Shown piece by piece: positions 1 to 9,693 of a stretch of 64,000 nucleotides of DNA. The DNA is from Paenibacillus sp. PvR098 (GTDB lineage: Bacteria > Bacillota > Bacilli > Paenibacillales > NBRC-103111): positions 434,001 to 498,000 of the forward strand of contig NZ_JAFIBU010000001.1 of assembly GCF_017833255.1 (NCBI RefSeq), read 5' to 3'. The notes below the pieces were generated by a model. The model ran no database searches, had not been told where the DNA came from, and worked only from the letters and a program-made list of their open reading frames with translations. How positions within the stretch are numbered: position 1 is the stretch's first letter; every line of letters begins with the position of its first letter. The position numbers were made by a program, and so were the translations under genes.

Positions 1-1
1 C

Positions 2-1861
2 ATCGAAGGGACGACACTGAATGAGCTGATCAAGGAAAAATCCCCCTTGCAGGTAGAGGAAGCCGTTCACATCGCGGGGCAGATTTGCGATGCGCTGGAT
101 CATGCGCATCATAATCAAATCATTCATCGCGACATTAAACCTCACAACATCCTGATCGGCAAGAACGGCCGTATCAAAGTCACCGACTTCGGGATTGCCC
201 GCGCCGTTACCTCCTCCACCATCACTCAAACCGGCTCCGTGGTCGGTTCGGTGCATTATTTTTCACCAGAGCACGCTAAGGGAACGCCGACAGGAGAACA
301 GTCGGATCTCTATTCTTTGGGAATCGTCATGTATCAAATGCTGACTGGGCGTCTGCCGTTCCTCGGGGAAAGTCCGATCAGTGTAGCGCTGAAGCATTTG
401 CAGGAAGACGTAGAGGAGCCGCGCAAGGTCAATCCGCTCATCCCGCAGAGCGTCGAGAACATTATATTACGCGCTATGCGCAAAAGCACCTCGGAACGGT
501 ACCGTTCGGCCAAAGACATGATGGATGACTTGGAATCGTGCCTGCTTCCGCACCGGAAGGGCGAGCCGAAAGCGAGCTTCTTGGACGATGACGAGCTGGA
601 TGAAGAGCGTACCCGAGTCATGCCGGCCCTGCGACCAGGGCAATATACGGTTATGGGGGATGAAGAAGAGGGCGTTGAGGATGAGGAGCGCACAGTAAAA
701 GGAAAAAAGAAGAAAAGCTGGGGAAAGCCGTTCGTTTGGTTTATCATCCTGACGGCGATGCTCGGCTTAATGTGGTATTCCGTAGGCTATGTCAAGGAAA
801 TGATAGCCGTCGCTCCCGAGGTGGATGTGCCCAACGTCGTCAATATGCCTCTGGATCAGGCTAAGCAAGAACTGGAGAACAAACAGCTTGAAGCGCTGGT
901 GGAGTATATGGAATCGCCGGATGTTCCTAAAGATGTCGTTGTCAGGCAGAATCCTTCGGACATGAAGGTCAAGCCCGGACACAAGGTAACGCTGTATGTC
1001 AGTGAAGGACCGGTAAAGCAAAACATGCCGGATGTGGTCAAATCCAAGCTGAGCGATGCCAAAGAACGGCTTACACAGCTTGGGATAAAATCGGAAAACA
1101 TCACGATCGATCAACAGTTTATGGACGAGGAGCCCGACACAGTGATGACGCAGACTCCAGCGGTGGGCGAGGAGTTTACCGATCCGGCGGCTGTTAAGGT
1201 CAAGCTGCTCGTTAGCAAAGGCAGAGAAACGTTCAAGATGCCGAATCTGATCGGGAAGACGGAAAAAGAAGCGCAAAGCATGATCATGGTCAACAATTTG
1301 AAGCTGGCCAGCGGCGACATCAGTTATGAGGCGAGCTATAAGCAAACCAAAGGCCGTGTCATCAAGCAGTTTCCGTATGAACCGGGTGATGACGTATCCC
1401 CGGGCTCGGAAATCAAGCTGATCGTCAGCTCCGGACTTCCTGAGGAGGCTGGTCCTATGTCGGTTAATGTGTCTGTCAAGCCGGCAAGTGAAGGGAAGCC
1501 TTCAACGATCAAAATCCTATTAAGCGACGCCCAGCACGATAACTACGAATACCAAACGCTGAACAACGTGATCATGACGGAAACGCTCGAGGTTAAGCTG
1601 GTCGTCTCTCCGGAAAAGAACGCGGTCATCCAGGTCAAAGTGGATAACAATACCGCCGATGTGATTACGGTGACATATCAAGATTATTTGGCGCAAAAGA
1701 ACGGTGTGATGCCGGGAACCGGTACAACGCCGGAAGCTCAGGGAGATGGGCCTGCGCCTCAAGGCGCAGCTCCGGGAACCGATAATACCGGACGCGGCAC
1801 AAGCCCCGCGCCGGCGGGTCCGGCCGGAGGAACCTCAGGTACAGGAGGACGAAATTCATAA
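2..1861 (+). CDS. prkC: Serine/threonine protein kinase with PASTA repeats (PrkC), 5' end missing
   Basis: The frame is open to the left edge, so the first part of the kinase lobe lies outside the window. Visible are the catalytic HRDIKPHN loop, the DFG motif and the SPE of the activation segment. After a charged linker comes one membrane span, about 228-250 residues after the TTG at 47. Three PASTA repeats follow (about 260-323, 325-393 and 397-461), then a Gly/Pro/Ala-rich tail. This is the layout of PrkC/PknB kinases, which sense muropeptides outside the cell and phosphorylate cytosolic targets in growth and spore germination. A Lys-rich stretch just before the span fits the inside-positive rule. 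The stop overlaps the rsgA start by one base, and the prkC-rsgA order matches B. subtilis. Confidence 0.95.
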   Translation: MEGTTLNELIKEKSPLQVEEAVHIAGQICDALDHAHHNQIIHRDIKPHNILIGKNGRIKVTDFGIARAVTSSTITQTGSVVGSVHYFSPEHAKGTPTGEQSDLYSLGIVMYQMLTGRLPFLGESPISVALKHLQEDVEEPRKVNPLIPQSVENIILRAMRKSTSERYRSAKDMMDDLESCLLPHRKGEPKASFLDDDELDEERTRVMPALRPGQYTVMGDEEEGVEDEERTVKGKKKKSWGKPFVWFIILTAMLGLMWYSVGYVKEMIAVAPEVDVPNVVNMPLDQAKQELENKQLEALVEYMESPDVPKDVVVRQNPSDMKVKPGHKVTLYVSEGPVKQNMPDVVKSKLSDAKERLTQLGIKSENITIDQQFMDEEPDTVMTQTPAVGEEFTDPAAVKVKLLVSKGRETFKMPNLIGKTEKEAQSMIMVNNLKLASGDISYEASYKQTKGRVIKQFPYEPGDDVSPGSEIKLIVSSGLPEEAGPMSVNVSVKPASEGKPSTIKILLSDAQHDNYEYQTLNNVIMTETLEVKLVVSPEKNAVIQVKVDNNTADVITVTYQDYLAQKNGVMPGTGTTPEAQGDGPAPQGAAPGTDNTGRGTSPAPAGPAGGTSGTGGRNS

Positions 1862-2769
1862 TGCCAGCGGGATTTATCGTAAAAGCGTTAAGCGGTTATT
1901 ATTATGTGCTGCCGGAAGATTCGCAAAGTGCTGAATCGATTCAATGCCGGGCGCGGGGGATCTTCAAGAAGCGGGGAATTTCTCCTCTGGTAGGAGACCG
2001 CGTGATCTTCGAGCTGACGGAGAACGGAGAGGGGACGGTGGATGAAATATTGCCCCGCTCCACCGAGCTCATCCGTCCGCCGGTTGCAAACGTAGATCTT
2101 GTCGTATTGGTATTCTCTGTAGATGAGCCTGCGCTCAATCTTCCGTTGCTGGATAAATTTCTCGTGCATACGGAAAGCGCCGGACTGGATACGCTCATCT
2201 GCTTGACCAAGCGTGACTTGCTCTCGGGTTCTCAGGTGGGAAGCCATCCTTCGGATCTGGAGCCAGTGGTCAAACTGTACGAATCGATCGGTTATTCGAT
2301 CCTAATCACAAGCGCTAAGGAAGGCATCGGCGTAGATAAGGTCATGGATCAGCTCTCCGGCAGGATCAGCGTATTTGCCGGACAGTCTGGGGTAGGCAAA
2401 TCATCGCTGCTGAATGCTATGGTTCCGGGGCTTCAGCTGGAAACGAATCAAATCAGCATGAAGCTCGGCCGCGGGAAGCATACGACGCGTCATGTCGAGT
2501 TGATTCGCCTGCAGAACGGCGGCATCGTAGCGGATACGCCCGGCTTCAGCCAGCTGGATTTCCTGCAGGTGGATGCCGAAGGTTTGAGCGGCTGTTTTCG
2601 TGAATTCGCGTCCTATGCCGCAGACTGCCGCTTTCGCGGATGCATGCATCTTCATGAGCCGGATTGCAGGGTTCAGGAAGCCACAGAAAACGGGTTCATC
2701 GCAGCAACGCGCTACGAGAATTATTTGCATTTCCTAGGGGAAATCCGGGATAAAAAAAGGAGGTACTGA
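1861..2769 (+). CDS. rsgA: Ribosome small-subunit-dependent GTPase A
   Basis: A 302-residue circularly permuted GTPase that assists late maturation of the 30S subunit. The permuted motif order is visible: the NKxD-like TKRD near residue 115 comes before the P-loop GQSGVGKSS near 173 and DTPG near 224. An N-terminal OB-fold precedes it and a C-terminal zinc site follows ([14 protein letters not shown], about 255-270). The ATG overlaps the prkC stop (TAATG), so translation is probably coupled. Length and context match RsgA/CpgA, whose gene is next to prkC in B. subtilis. Confidence 0.96.
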   Translation: MPAGFIVKALSGYYYVLPEDSQSAESIQCRARGIFKKRGISPLVGDRVIFELTENGEGTVDEILPRSTELIRPPVANVDLVVLVFSVDEPALNLPLLDKFLVHTESAGLDTLICLTKRDLLSGSQVGSHPSDLEPVVKLYESIGYSILITSAKEGIGVDKVMDQLSGRISVFAGQSGVGKSSLLNAMVPGLQLETNQISMKLGRGKHTTRHVELIRLQNGGIVADTPGFSQLDFLQVDAEGLSGCFREFASYAADCRFRGCMHLHEPDCRVQEATENGFIAATRYENYLHFLGEIRDKKRRY

Positions 2770-2770
2770 C

Positions 2771-3427
2771 ATGCTGCGGATTGCTCCTTCCATTTTATCC
2801 GCCGACTTTTCTATGCTTGCACAAGAAATCGCCGATGTGGAGCGCGGAGGGGCGGACTGGATTCATGTGGACGTTATGGACGGGCATTTTGTCCCGAACA
2901 TTACGATCGGACCGTTAGTCGTCGAAGCCATTCGGCCTAAGACGAAGCTGCCGCTCGACGTGCACCTGATGATCGAACAGCCGGATCGGTATGTTCCCGC
3001 ATTCGCCAAAGCGGGTGCGGACCTGATTTCGGTACATACGGAAGCCTGCGTTCATCTTCACCGGACGCTTCATTTGATTAAGGAGCAAGGTGTGAAGGCC
3101 GGTGTCGTGCTTAACCCGGCCACTCCTCTATCCGTCCTAGAGCATGTGATGGACGATGCGCTCGATCTGGTGCTGCTGATGACCGTCAATCCGGGCTTTG
3201 GCGGACAGAATTTCATAACCGGGATGCTGCCCAAGATTGCGAAGCTGCGGGAAATGCTGAATGCTCGGGGGCTTCAAGCTGTGGATATCGAGGTGGACGG
3301 CGGAATCAATGAGGAAACGGCTAAGCTTGCTGTCGAAGCCGGAGCTAATGTACTGGTGGCCGGCAGTGCGGTATTCAATCGGCCCAACCGTGCGGATGCG
3401 ATTCGCGCGATTCGCGGGCTGCTTTAA
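2771..3427 (+). CDS. rpe: Ribulose-phosphate 3-epimerase
   Basis: A 218-residue TIM-barrel enzyme that interconverts ribulose-5-phosphate and xylulose-5-phosphate in the pentose phosphate pathway. The family segments are present: the SILSADF start, [12 protein letters not shown] near residue 33, a VNPGFGGQ phosphate loop near 141 and DGGIN near 177. The start follows an AAAGGAGG Shine-Dalgarno at the end of rsgA, one base after the rsgA stop, so rsgA and rpe should be co-transcribed. Confidence 0.97.
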   Translation: MLRIAPSILSADFSMLAQEIADVERGGADWIHVDVMDGHFVPNITIGPLVVEAIRPKTKLPLDVHLMIEQPDRYVPAFAKAGADLISVHTEACVHLHRTLHLIKEQGVKAGVVLNPATPLSVLEHVMDDALDLVLLMTVNPGFGGQNFITGMLPKIAKLREMLNARGLQAVDIEVDGGINEETAKLAVEAGANVLVAGSAVFNRPNRADAIRAIRGLL

Positions 3428-3502
3428 CACGCGAATATTAAATGTCATAGGCTTTACCTGTATGCAGCAATTCAGTTTTTTAAAAGATATGAGATCCTCG
3501 GT

Positions 3503-3598
3503 ATGAAAATTGCTTTCGTATTGACTACGGTCTTATTTTTATTTCATCTACTCGGTATTTATTCGGTCTATCTGTTTATCGTACAGCAGGAGGCGTAA
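3503..3598 (+). CDS. Possible 31-residue hydrophobic peptide
   Basis: A short frame starting MKIAF and ending VQQEA is almost entirely one hydrophobic helix (LTTVLFLFHLLGIYSVYLFI). It lies between rpe and an intrinsic terminator, in the same direction. No good Shine-Dalgarno precedes the ATG, so expression is doubtful. I do not recognise the peptide; it could be a small membrane protein or chance. Confidence 0.3.
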   Translation: MKIAFVLTTVLFLFHLLGIYSVYLFIVQQEA

Positions 3599-3636
3599 GC
3601 AAAAACAGCATATTTTGCCCGGGCTGGGCATAACAT

Positions 3637-3677
3637 GGTTACAAAAGTATGGCTTACTTTTGTAGCCTTTTTGTTTT
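3637..3677 (+). terminator. Intrinsic terminator after rpe
   Basis: A 14-bp stem with one G-U pair (GGTTACAAAAGTA against TTACTTTTGTAGCC) is followed directly by TTTTTGTTTT. It ends the prkC-rsgA-rpe transcript and separates it from spoVM. Confidence 0.88.
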
Positions 3678-3764
3678 ATCGGAATAACGGTTGTCAGGCA
3701 CGTTTTGACGGAAGCAGTAATATACTGGTTAGGCGAGGCTGATTTGCCGGGAGGAGGGTACTGA

Positions 3765-3845
3765 ATGAAATTTTATACGATTAAGCTTCCGAAGTTCTTG
3801 GGTGGGTTGGTGAAGGCTGTACTGAATACTTTTAGTAAAAACTGA
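3765..3845 (+). CDS. spoVM: Stage V sporulation protein SpoVM
   Basis: A 26-residue amphipathic peptide beginning MKFYTIKLPKFLGG and ending NTFSKN. It is almost residue for residue the SpoVM of B. subtilis, which sits on the convex face of the forespore outer membrane and anchors the coat ATPase SpoIVA. A strong Shine-Dalgarno (GGGAGGAGGG) precedes the ATG. Its place between rpe and rpmB is the same as in B. subtilis. This is direct evidence that the organism forms endospores. The promoter, probably sporulation-specific, was not resolved. Confidence 0.95.
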   Translation: MKFYTIKLPKFLGGLVKAVLNTFSKN

Positions 3846-3996
3846 AGGTATGAGAGCACGTACTTATGAGTTTGCTGTATGCCGCGCGCAGCAAACCAGG
3901 GATAAACGGCTGCGCCGTCCTTCATGGGACGTGAGCGTTTGTCAAGGTGATTCAGAAACAAGTATAGAGCCGCTGGAGATCTATGTTCTGAAACAC

Positions 3997-4026
3997 TAAA
4001 AAAAGCACCTGTAACAGGTGCTTTTT
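3997..4026. terminator. Bidirectional terminator between spoVM and rpmB
   Basis: The stem AAAAAGCACCTG/CAGGTGCTTTTT has a three-base loop and A/T runs on both sides. It can end the minus-strand rpmB transcript and read-through from spoVM. Confidence 0.85.
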
Positions 4027-4040
4027 GTCTGCAGAGCAGA

Positions 4041-4229
4041 TTAAACGCGAGTAACTTTGCCGGATTTCAAAGCCTTAGTGCTTACCCAAACACGCTTAGG
4101 CTTGCCGTCGACCAGAATGCGAACTTTTTGAACGTTGACGCCCCAAGTGCGTCGAGACTTGTTGTTCGCATGGGATACGTGGTTTCCGGTACCCGGGCCT
4201 TTACCAGTAATAAAACATTTGCGGGACAT
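4041..4229 (-). CDS. rpmB: 50S ribosomal protein L28
   Basis: A 62-residue basic protein of the large ribosomal subunit with the typical start [20 protein letters not shown]. It is the only core gene of its neighbourhood on the minus strand, the orientation also seen in B. subtilis. A strong AAGGAGGTG Shine-Dalgarno precedes the ATG. It has two Cys residues at most and no CxxC pairs, so it is probably the zinc-free form. Confidence 0.97.
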   Translation of the reverse strand: MSRKCFITGKGPGTGNHVSHANNKSRRTWGVNVQKVRILVDGKPKRVWVSTKALKSGKVTRV

Positions 4230-4420
4230 TGTTACACCTCCTTAAAGCATACACGCTTCAAAAACACACTTGAATATCATATCACAGTAGAATAAACGCC
4301 GTCAACGAAAGAACGTGGTTTTTCTTCCGCTTTGTCTAAAGTTTGTTTATTTCTTGTGGTAATTATAGTACAATGTAACATAGTCCATCCTAATCTTGAT
4401 TAAAAGGAGCTGTTAGAGAG

Positions 4421-4783
4421 ATGGCTATCGAGCTGAATACACAATATGGCAAAGTATACGTAACGGATGAAGTGATTGCTGTGCTCGCAGGGTCAGCTGC
4501 TTTGGATTGCTATGGACTCGTGGGAATGGCTTCGCGCAATCAATTCAAGGACGGGATCGCCGAGCTGCTGCGTCGGGATAATTTGAGCCGGGGTGTGGAG
4601 GTTCATCGTGACGAGCAGGGTGTACTGACCATTGATTTATATATCGTCGTCAGCTATGGCACGAAAATTTCGGTCGTGGCCCACAATGTTCAGACCAAAG
4701 TGAAGTACATGCTCGGAGAAGTGGCGGGACTTCAGGTGGATTCTGTGAATATTTTCGTTCAAGGCGTGCGGATAGCGCAATAA
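4421..4783 (+). CDS. yloU: Asp23/Gls24 family envelope stress protein (YloU)
   Basis: A 120-residue cytosolic protein of the Asp23 (DUF322) family. Typical features are the start with a short beta segment (YGKVYVTDEVIAVLAG), a central GTKISVVAHNVQTKVKYML and the end VNIFVQGVRI. The exact role is unsettled; family members associate with the membrane and with envelope stress. In Firmicutes the gene is paired with the DAK-type kinase fakA/yloV, as here. An AAAAGGAG Shine-Dalgarno precedes the ATG. Confidence 0.92.
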   Translation: MAIELNTQYGKVYVTDEVIAVLAGSAALDCYGLVGMASRNQFKDGIAELLRRDNLSRGVEVHRDEQGVLTIDLYIVVSYGTKISVVAHNVQTKVKYMLGEVAGLQVDSVNIFVQGVRIAQ

Positions 4784-4862
4784 GACTGACATACAACAGG
4801 TGTCGCCGAACAGATATACTGAGACGCCGACAGGGTGTTAACGGGGAAGGAGATTGGTCTTT

Positions 4863-6668
4863 TTGGGTAAGCGCTTAATTGAAATTAATGGACAAGACTT
4901 TATCCGAATGGTGGAGGCCGGGGCGCATGCATTGAAAACGAACGTGGATCGAGTCAATGCGTTGAACGTCTTCCCGGTGCCGGACGGCGATACGGGAACA
5001 AATATGAACCTGACGCTGACCTCCGGGGTGGAGGAACTGCGCCGCAGGCCATCGGATCATATCGGTAAAGCGGGGGAAGCACTGGCCAAGGGGCTTTTGA
5101 TGGGCGCTCGCGGCAACTCCGGCGTCATCCTTTCCCAGCTGTTCCGCGGCTTTGCGAAGGCTGTGTCGGATTTGAATTCCGTGAATGCGCAGCAATTCGC
5201 CGCAGCCTTCCAGAATGGCGTCGACATGGCGTATAAAGCGGTAGTTAAGCCGGTGGAGGGTACGATACTGACCGTAGCCAAGGAAGCGGCGAAGCAAGCC
5301 GTGAAGACGGCAGGACGACAGCCGGATATCCGAATCGTCATGGAGGAGCTGCTTAAGAAATCGCGGGAAACGCTCGCGAAAACGCAAGATATGCTCCCCG
5401 TACTGAAGCAGGTCGGTGTAGTAGACTCTGGGGGTCAAGGTCTTGTACTTATATATGAGGGGTTTATGTCTGCGTTGGGATCCGAGATGATGGAAGAATC
5501 TTCGGATATACCGTACACTGCTTTCGGGGCCGTACAGCCGCTGGATGAGGTATTGGAATACCATGGACATTACGCTCCCAATACGCTAGAACATGCTCAC
5601 AGGGAGCTACATAGCGCTCAGGCGAAGCTGGCTACCGAAGATATTGAATTCGGGTACTGTACGGAGTTCATGGTGACATTAAGCACTGCAAAAGAGGCAA
5701 GCCGAACATTCGACGAGCACCGCTTCAGGGAAGAGCTGTCCGCGTTCGGCGACTCTTTGCTCGTCGTTGCAGACGACGATCTCGTGAAGGTGCACATTCA
5801 TGCGGAGTACCCGGGCAGCGTTATGAATCTGGCACAGAACTACGGCGATTTGAGTCGCATCAAAATCGAGAATATGCGCGACCAGCATACTCATATTTTG
5901 ATGGAGGAAGCGGAGCATTTGTATGGAACGGAAACGGGGATAGCTGCACGGGTTTCCTCGGGTCAGGAAAGTGCCGGCGGCTCGCTGGCCGAGGCCGATC
6001 AAGAGCTTAAACGCTATGGATTCGTTGCGGTTTCTGCGGGAGAAGGCATTTCCGGCATCTTTACGAGTCTCGGAGTCGATCGGGTGCTGCATGGCGGACA
6101 AACGATGAATCCGAGTACGGAGGACATTGTGCATGCGATCTCGGGAGTTGGAGCACAGACGGTCTTTGTTCTGCCGAACAACTCCAACATTATTCTCGCC
6201 GCGCAGCAAGCGGTGGAGCTCGTGGAAGACAAGCAAGTGATCGTCATTCCGAGCAAGTCGATTCCTCAAGGGATTGCGGCGGTGATCGCCTTCCAAGAGG
6301 ATACGGCGCCGGAGGAGAATGCCGAGGAGATGCAGCAGGCGCTGAAACAGGTGCAGGCGGGGCAAGTGACCTATGCCGTGCGCGACACGCAGATGGACGG
6401 GATGGACATCAAGCAGGGCGATTATATCGGCATACACAATGGTCGTATCGTCACTGCCGAGCCGGACATCCTCGCTTCCTGCCGGAAGCTTATTGACAGT
6501 TTGGTCGAAGGCGGCGCCGAAATCGTTACGCTGTATACAGGAGCGGATGCGGAGCAAGTTCAAACGGAGCAGCTTGCAGCCTATATAGAACAAACGTACG
6601 CGGATGTGGAAGTAGAAGTGCACGAGGGCGGTCAACCGCTGTATTACTACATCATCTCCGCGGAATAA
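4863..6668 (+). CDS. fakA: Fatty acid kinase catalytic subunit FakA (YloV, DAK family)
   Basis: About 600 residues. The N-terminal DhaL/DAK2 kinase domain shows the metal and ATP motif PVPDGDTGTNMNL near residue 38 and GARGNSGVILSQ near 80; the C-terminal half is the DAK phosphatase-like domain. FakA phosphorylates fatty acids bound to FakB, giving acyl-phosphate for phospholipid synthesis. A DegV/FakB-type gene follows 47 bases downstream. The start is uncertain: TTG at 4863 lies 12 bases after AAGGAG, while an in-frame TTG at 4854 lies only 3 bases after it. I prefer 4863 for its spacing and because the homology begins at GKRL. Confidence 0.93.
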   Translation: MGKRLIEINGQDFIRMVEAGAHALKTNVDRVNALNVFPVPDGDTGTNMNLTLTSGVEELRRRPSDHIGKAGEALAKGLLMGARGNSGVILSQLFRGFAKAVSDLNSVNAQQFAAAFQNGVDMAYKAVVKPVEGTILTVAKEAAKQAVKTAGRQPDIRIVMEELLKKSRETLAKTQDMLPVLKQVGVVDSGGQGLVLIYEGFMSALGSEMMEESSDIPYTAFGAVQPLDEVLEYHGHYAPNTLEHAHRELHSAQAKLATEDIEFGYCTEFMVTLSTAKEASRTFDEHRFREELSAFGDSLLVVADDDLVKVHIHAEYPGSVMNLAQNYGDLSRIKIENMRDQHTHILMEEAEHLYGTETGIAARVSSGQESAGGSLAEADQELKRYGFVAVSAGEGISGIFTSLGVDRVLHGGQTMNPSTEDIVHAISGVGAQTVFVLPNNSNIILAAQQAVELVEDKQVIVIPSKSIPQGIAAVIAFQEDTAPEENAEEMQQALKQVQAGQVTYAVRDTQMDGMDIKQGDYIGIHNGRIVTAEPDILASCRKLIDSLVEGGAEIVTLYTGADAEQVQTEQLAAYIEQTYADVEVEVHEGGQPLYYYIISAE

Positions 6669-6715
6669 ATAGCCTTTGGAAGTGATTAGTTAAGAGACGG
6701 ACGGGGGGAGCTTTT

Positions 6716-7567
6716 TTGAGTCAAGTTCGAATTGTGACGGACAGCACGGCGGACATACCAGCCGAACTGCGAGAGAAGCTTGGTATCGCGATGGTGCCGC
6801 TGAAGGTGCTGTTTGGTCAAGAGGTGTTCCGGGATGCGGTAGATATCGGGCCGGAGCAGTTTTATGCCAAGCTGGCGGAGTCAAGCGACATACCGACTAC
6901 CTCCCAGCCATCTCCTGTGGAGTTTCAGGAGATGTATCAGAAACTGGCGGAAGAAGGGGACGGTCCGATCATTTCGATTCATTTGTCATCTAAGATGAGC
7001 GGGACTTACCAATCTGCGGTGTTGGCAAAATCCATGATCGAAGGCGATGCGGATATTGAAGTGGTGGACAGCCGTTCGGCCTCTTACGGCAACGGGTTGC
7101 TCGTCGTAGCGGCTGCGGAAGCAGCGAAGCAAGGCAAGAGTAAGAAAGAAATATTGGAGCTGATTACGAAGCTGCGCCAAGAGCAGCGGCTGTATTTTTT
7201 GGTTGACACGCTGGAATATCTGCAGAGAGGCGGCCGCATCGGCAAAGCGGCTGCGCTGTTCGGATCTCTGCTGAACATTAAGCCTATTCTGTCCCTTGCG
7301 GCGGAAGGGGAAGTATATTCTGTAGATAAAATACGCGGACAAAAGAAGGCGATGAACCGGATTGTCGATCTGCTTCAGCAGGATATGGGGGGCAAGCCGA
7401 TTCACTTGATTCTAGGGTATACGACCGAACGGGAAACGGTGGAAGAGCTGAAGTCGCTCATTTCACAGCATTTTACCTTAGAGAGCGTGCATTACACGCA
7501 CATCGGCCCGGTGATCGGCACCCATGTCGGGCCTGGAACCGTAGCGGTATTTGCGGTCCCTGTCTGA
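6716..7567 (+). CDS. DegV family protein, likely fatty-acid-binding FakB
   Basis: A 283-residue DegV-fold protein. The family start IVTDSTADIP is at residues 5-14, and the ligand-binding segment SIHLSSKMSGTYQSA is near 85-100. A GGRIGKAAALFGSLLNIKPIL block near 172 is also typical. DegV proteins bind a fatty acid and present it to FakA. Adjacency to fakA makes this the natural partner, but the lipid specificity cannot be read here. A TTG start follows GGGGGGAG. The B. subtilis neighbours at this place are serine dehydratase genes, so this pairing differs. Confidence 0.9.
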   Translation: MSQVRIVTDSTADIPAELREKLGIAMVPLKVLFGQEVFRDAVDIGPEQFYAKLAESSDIPTTSQPSPVEFQEMYQKLAEEGDGPIISIHLSSKMSGTYQSAVLAKSMIEGDADIEVVDSRSASYGNGLLVVAAAEAAKQGKSKKEILELITKLRQEQRLYFLVDTLEYLQRGGRIGKAAALFGSLLNIKPILSLAAEGEVYSVDKIRGQKKAMNRIVDLLQQDMGGKPIHLILGYTTERETVEELKSLISQHFTLESVHYTHIGPVIGTHVGPGTVAVFAVPV

Positions 7568-7568
7568 C

Positions 7569-9623
7569 ATGACAGTTGATTTATATTCGCTTCCGGTCAC
7601 GAAGGTGTCCGGCGTCAAAGGCAAGAAGCCTGAGGAGCTGCTCGCGCTTGGTATTACGAGCGTCGGGGAGCTCCTTGATTATTATCCTTTCCGCTACGAG
7701 GATTACACGCTTCGCGATTTGACGAACGTGAAGGACGGCGACAAAATTACGGTGCAAGGAACGATAGCAGGAGTCCCCCAGGTCCAAATGTATGGACGGA
7801 TCAAATCGCGTATGAGCTGTAAAATCGTCGTCGACGGTTTGTTTATTACGGCCGTTTGGTTCAATCGGCATTACCTGAAGGACAAGCTGACGGCAGGCAG
7901 CGAGATTGTACTGACGGGCAAATGGGATCAAAAAAGGCTGCACCTGACCGTGTCGGAAGTGGAATTTCCGGGCCGCGGCACTTCTCTGATCGACACGTTG
8001 CAGCCTGTTTATTCGGTGGCTGGATCGATGACGCAAAAGTGGTTCCGGCAAGTGACGAGGCAAGCGCTGCTGCAGTTCGGTGAAATGATTCCGGAGGTGC
8101 TTCCCGCCGAGCTGCTTCGCAAATACGATCTGCTCCCAAGAAAGCAGGCCGTTTCTTTACTGCATTTGCCCGGATCCATGGAACAGGGCCAGCGGGCCAG
8201 ACGCAGGATGGTGTATGAGGAGCTCTTTTTGTTTCAGCTCAAGATGCAGGCCTACCGCGCACTCCATCATGAACGAGCGGACGGGATAGCGCATCCCGTC
8301 GATTTACCAGGCGTACGGGCCTTTGTTCGAGCGCTGCCGTTTACGTTGACGGAATCGCAGAAAAATGTGTTGGCTGAAATTTTGCATGACTTACAGCAAA
8401 ACTATGCGATGAACCGGCTTCTGCAGGGCGATGTCGGCGCCGGTAAAACGGTGGTGGCGGCAGCCTCTTTGTTCGCCGTAGTAAAAGCAGGCTATCAAGG
8501 GGCGCTTATGGTGCCTACGGAAATTTTGGCGGAACAGCACAAACGTTCACTTGATCGCTTGTTCGAGCCCTACGGTATTCAAGCCGCCTTGCTCACCGGA
8601 AGCTTGACGGGCAAGCAGCGGCGTGAGACGCTTGCCTCCTTGCAGATGGGTCTCACCCACGTCGTGATCGGTACCCATGCGCTGATTCAGGAGGACGTGT
8701 TCTTTCGGACCCTAGGGCTTGTGGTGACGGATGAACAGCACCGTTTCGGCGTTCAGCAGCGGAGTATTTTGCGCCGCAAGGGTTTAAATCCCGATGTGCT
8801 AACCATGACGGCAACCCCGATTCCGCGCACGCTGGCGATCACTGCTTTCGGGGATATGGACGTATCCACACTGAGGGAGCTGCCGAAGGGTCGTAAGCCG
8901 ATCAAGACGTATGCGGTATCGCACAATATGCTGGAGCGAGTGCTAGGTTTTATTCGCCGTGAAGTCACTGCCGGCCGGCAAGCCTATGTTATTTGCCCGT
9001 TGATTGAAGAATCGGAGAAGCTGGATGTGCAAAATGCGATTGACGTGCACGCTCAGCTGCAGTATGCATTTCCTGATTATCGGGTCGGTTTGCTCCACGG
9101 CCGGATGACGCCTGGCGAGAAGGACGGAGTAATGCGCGAATTCAGCGCTGGACAAGTACAGGTACTCGTATCTACCACAGTCATTGAGGTTGGCGTCGAT
9201 GTGCCTAACTCCACACTGATGGTTGTATACGATGCCGACCGGTTCGGACTGTCCCAGCTGCACCAGCTTCGGGGGCGTGTCGGGCGTGGCGAGCACCAAT
9301 CGTATTGCGTGCTCATTGCTGATCCGAAGAACGAGGTCGGGAAGGAACGGATGAAGGCGATGACGGAGACGAACGACGGATTCGAAATCGCGCGGCGGGA
9401 TTTGGAGCTGCGGGGCCCCGGAGATTTCTTCGGTACGAAGCAAAGCGGTGTCCCGGATTTTCGGGTTGCAGATATGGTGACGGACTTTGAAATCATGGAG
9501 CAGGCGCGCGATGACGCTGCCGAGCTGGTGCGCCGTCCTGACTTTTGGACCGGGGCTGGCTATGCGCCGCTTCGCGAATATTTGCAGCGTGAACACATTT
9601 TCAATAATGAAATGATGGACTGA
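7569..9623 (+). CDS. recG: ATP-dependent DNA helicase RecG
   Basis: A 684-residue superfamily 2 helicase that remodels stalled forks and branch-migrates Holliday junctions. The order is an N-terminal wedge/OB domain (about 60-145), Walker A GDVGAGKT near residue 287, the DEQH box followed by RFG near 387, TATPIPRT, and the C-terminal GRVGRGEHQSYC near 569. The ATG begins one base after the degV stop and gives the usual family length. An upstream in-frame TTG inside degV would add six residues of no family character. Confidence 0.96.
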   Translation: MTVDLYSLPVTKVSGVKGKKPEELLALGITSVGELLDYYPFRYEDYTLRDLTNVKDGDKITVQGTIAGVPQVQMYGRIKSRMSCKIVVDGLFITAVWFNRHYLKDKLTAGSEIVLTGKWDQKRLHLTVSEVEFPGRGTSLIDTLQPVYSVAGSMTQKWFRQVTRQALLQFGEMIPEVLPAELLRKYDLLPRKQAVSLLHLPGSMEQGQRARRRMVYEELFLFQLKMQAYRALHHERADGIAHPVDLPGVRAFVRALPFTLTESQKNVLAEILHDLQQNYAMNRLLQGDVGAGKTVVAAASLFAVVKAGYQGALMVPTEILAEQHKRSLDRLFEPYGIQAALLTGSLTGKQRRETLASLQMGLTHVVIGTHALIQEDVFFRTLGLVVTDEQHRFGVQQRSILRRKGLNPDVLTMTATPIPRTLAITAFGDMDVSTLRELPKGRKPIKTYAVSHNMLERVLGFIRREVTAGRQAYVICPLIEESEKLDVQNAIDVHAQLQYAFPDYRVGLLHGRMTPGEKDGVMREFSAGQVQVLVSTTVIEVGVDVPNSTLMVVYDADRFGLSQLHQLRGRVGRGEHQSYCVLIADPKNEVGKERMKAMTETNDGFEIARRDLELRGPGDFFGTKQSGVPDFRVADMVTDFEIMEQARDDAAELVRRPDFWTGAGYAPLREYLQREHIFNNEMMD

Positions 9624-9635
9624 TCATGTTCTCAT

Positions 9636-9681
9636 AAAAAAGCATCTCAACAGACACTTGTCTGCTGAGATGCTTTTTTTC
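9636..9681. terminator. Bidirectional terminator between recG and a convergent small gene
   Basis: A 21-bp stem with one internal mismatch (AAAAAAGCATCTCAACAGACA against TGTCTGCTGAGATGCTTTTTT) has a tight loop. A and T runs flank both sides, so it can stop recG and the minus-strand 58-residue gene. The mismatch is A-C on the plus transcript but a G-U pair on the minus transcript. Confidence 0.9.
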
Positions 9682-9693
9682 ATGGATGTAAGT

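Noticed and set aside
4866-4879. cre-like GGTAAGCGCTTAAT at the fakA start
   Set aside because: It matches the ideal cre at 11 of 14 positions but lies inside the first codons (GKRL) with no promoter nearby; probably coincidence.
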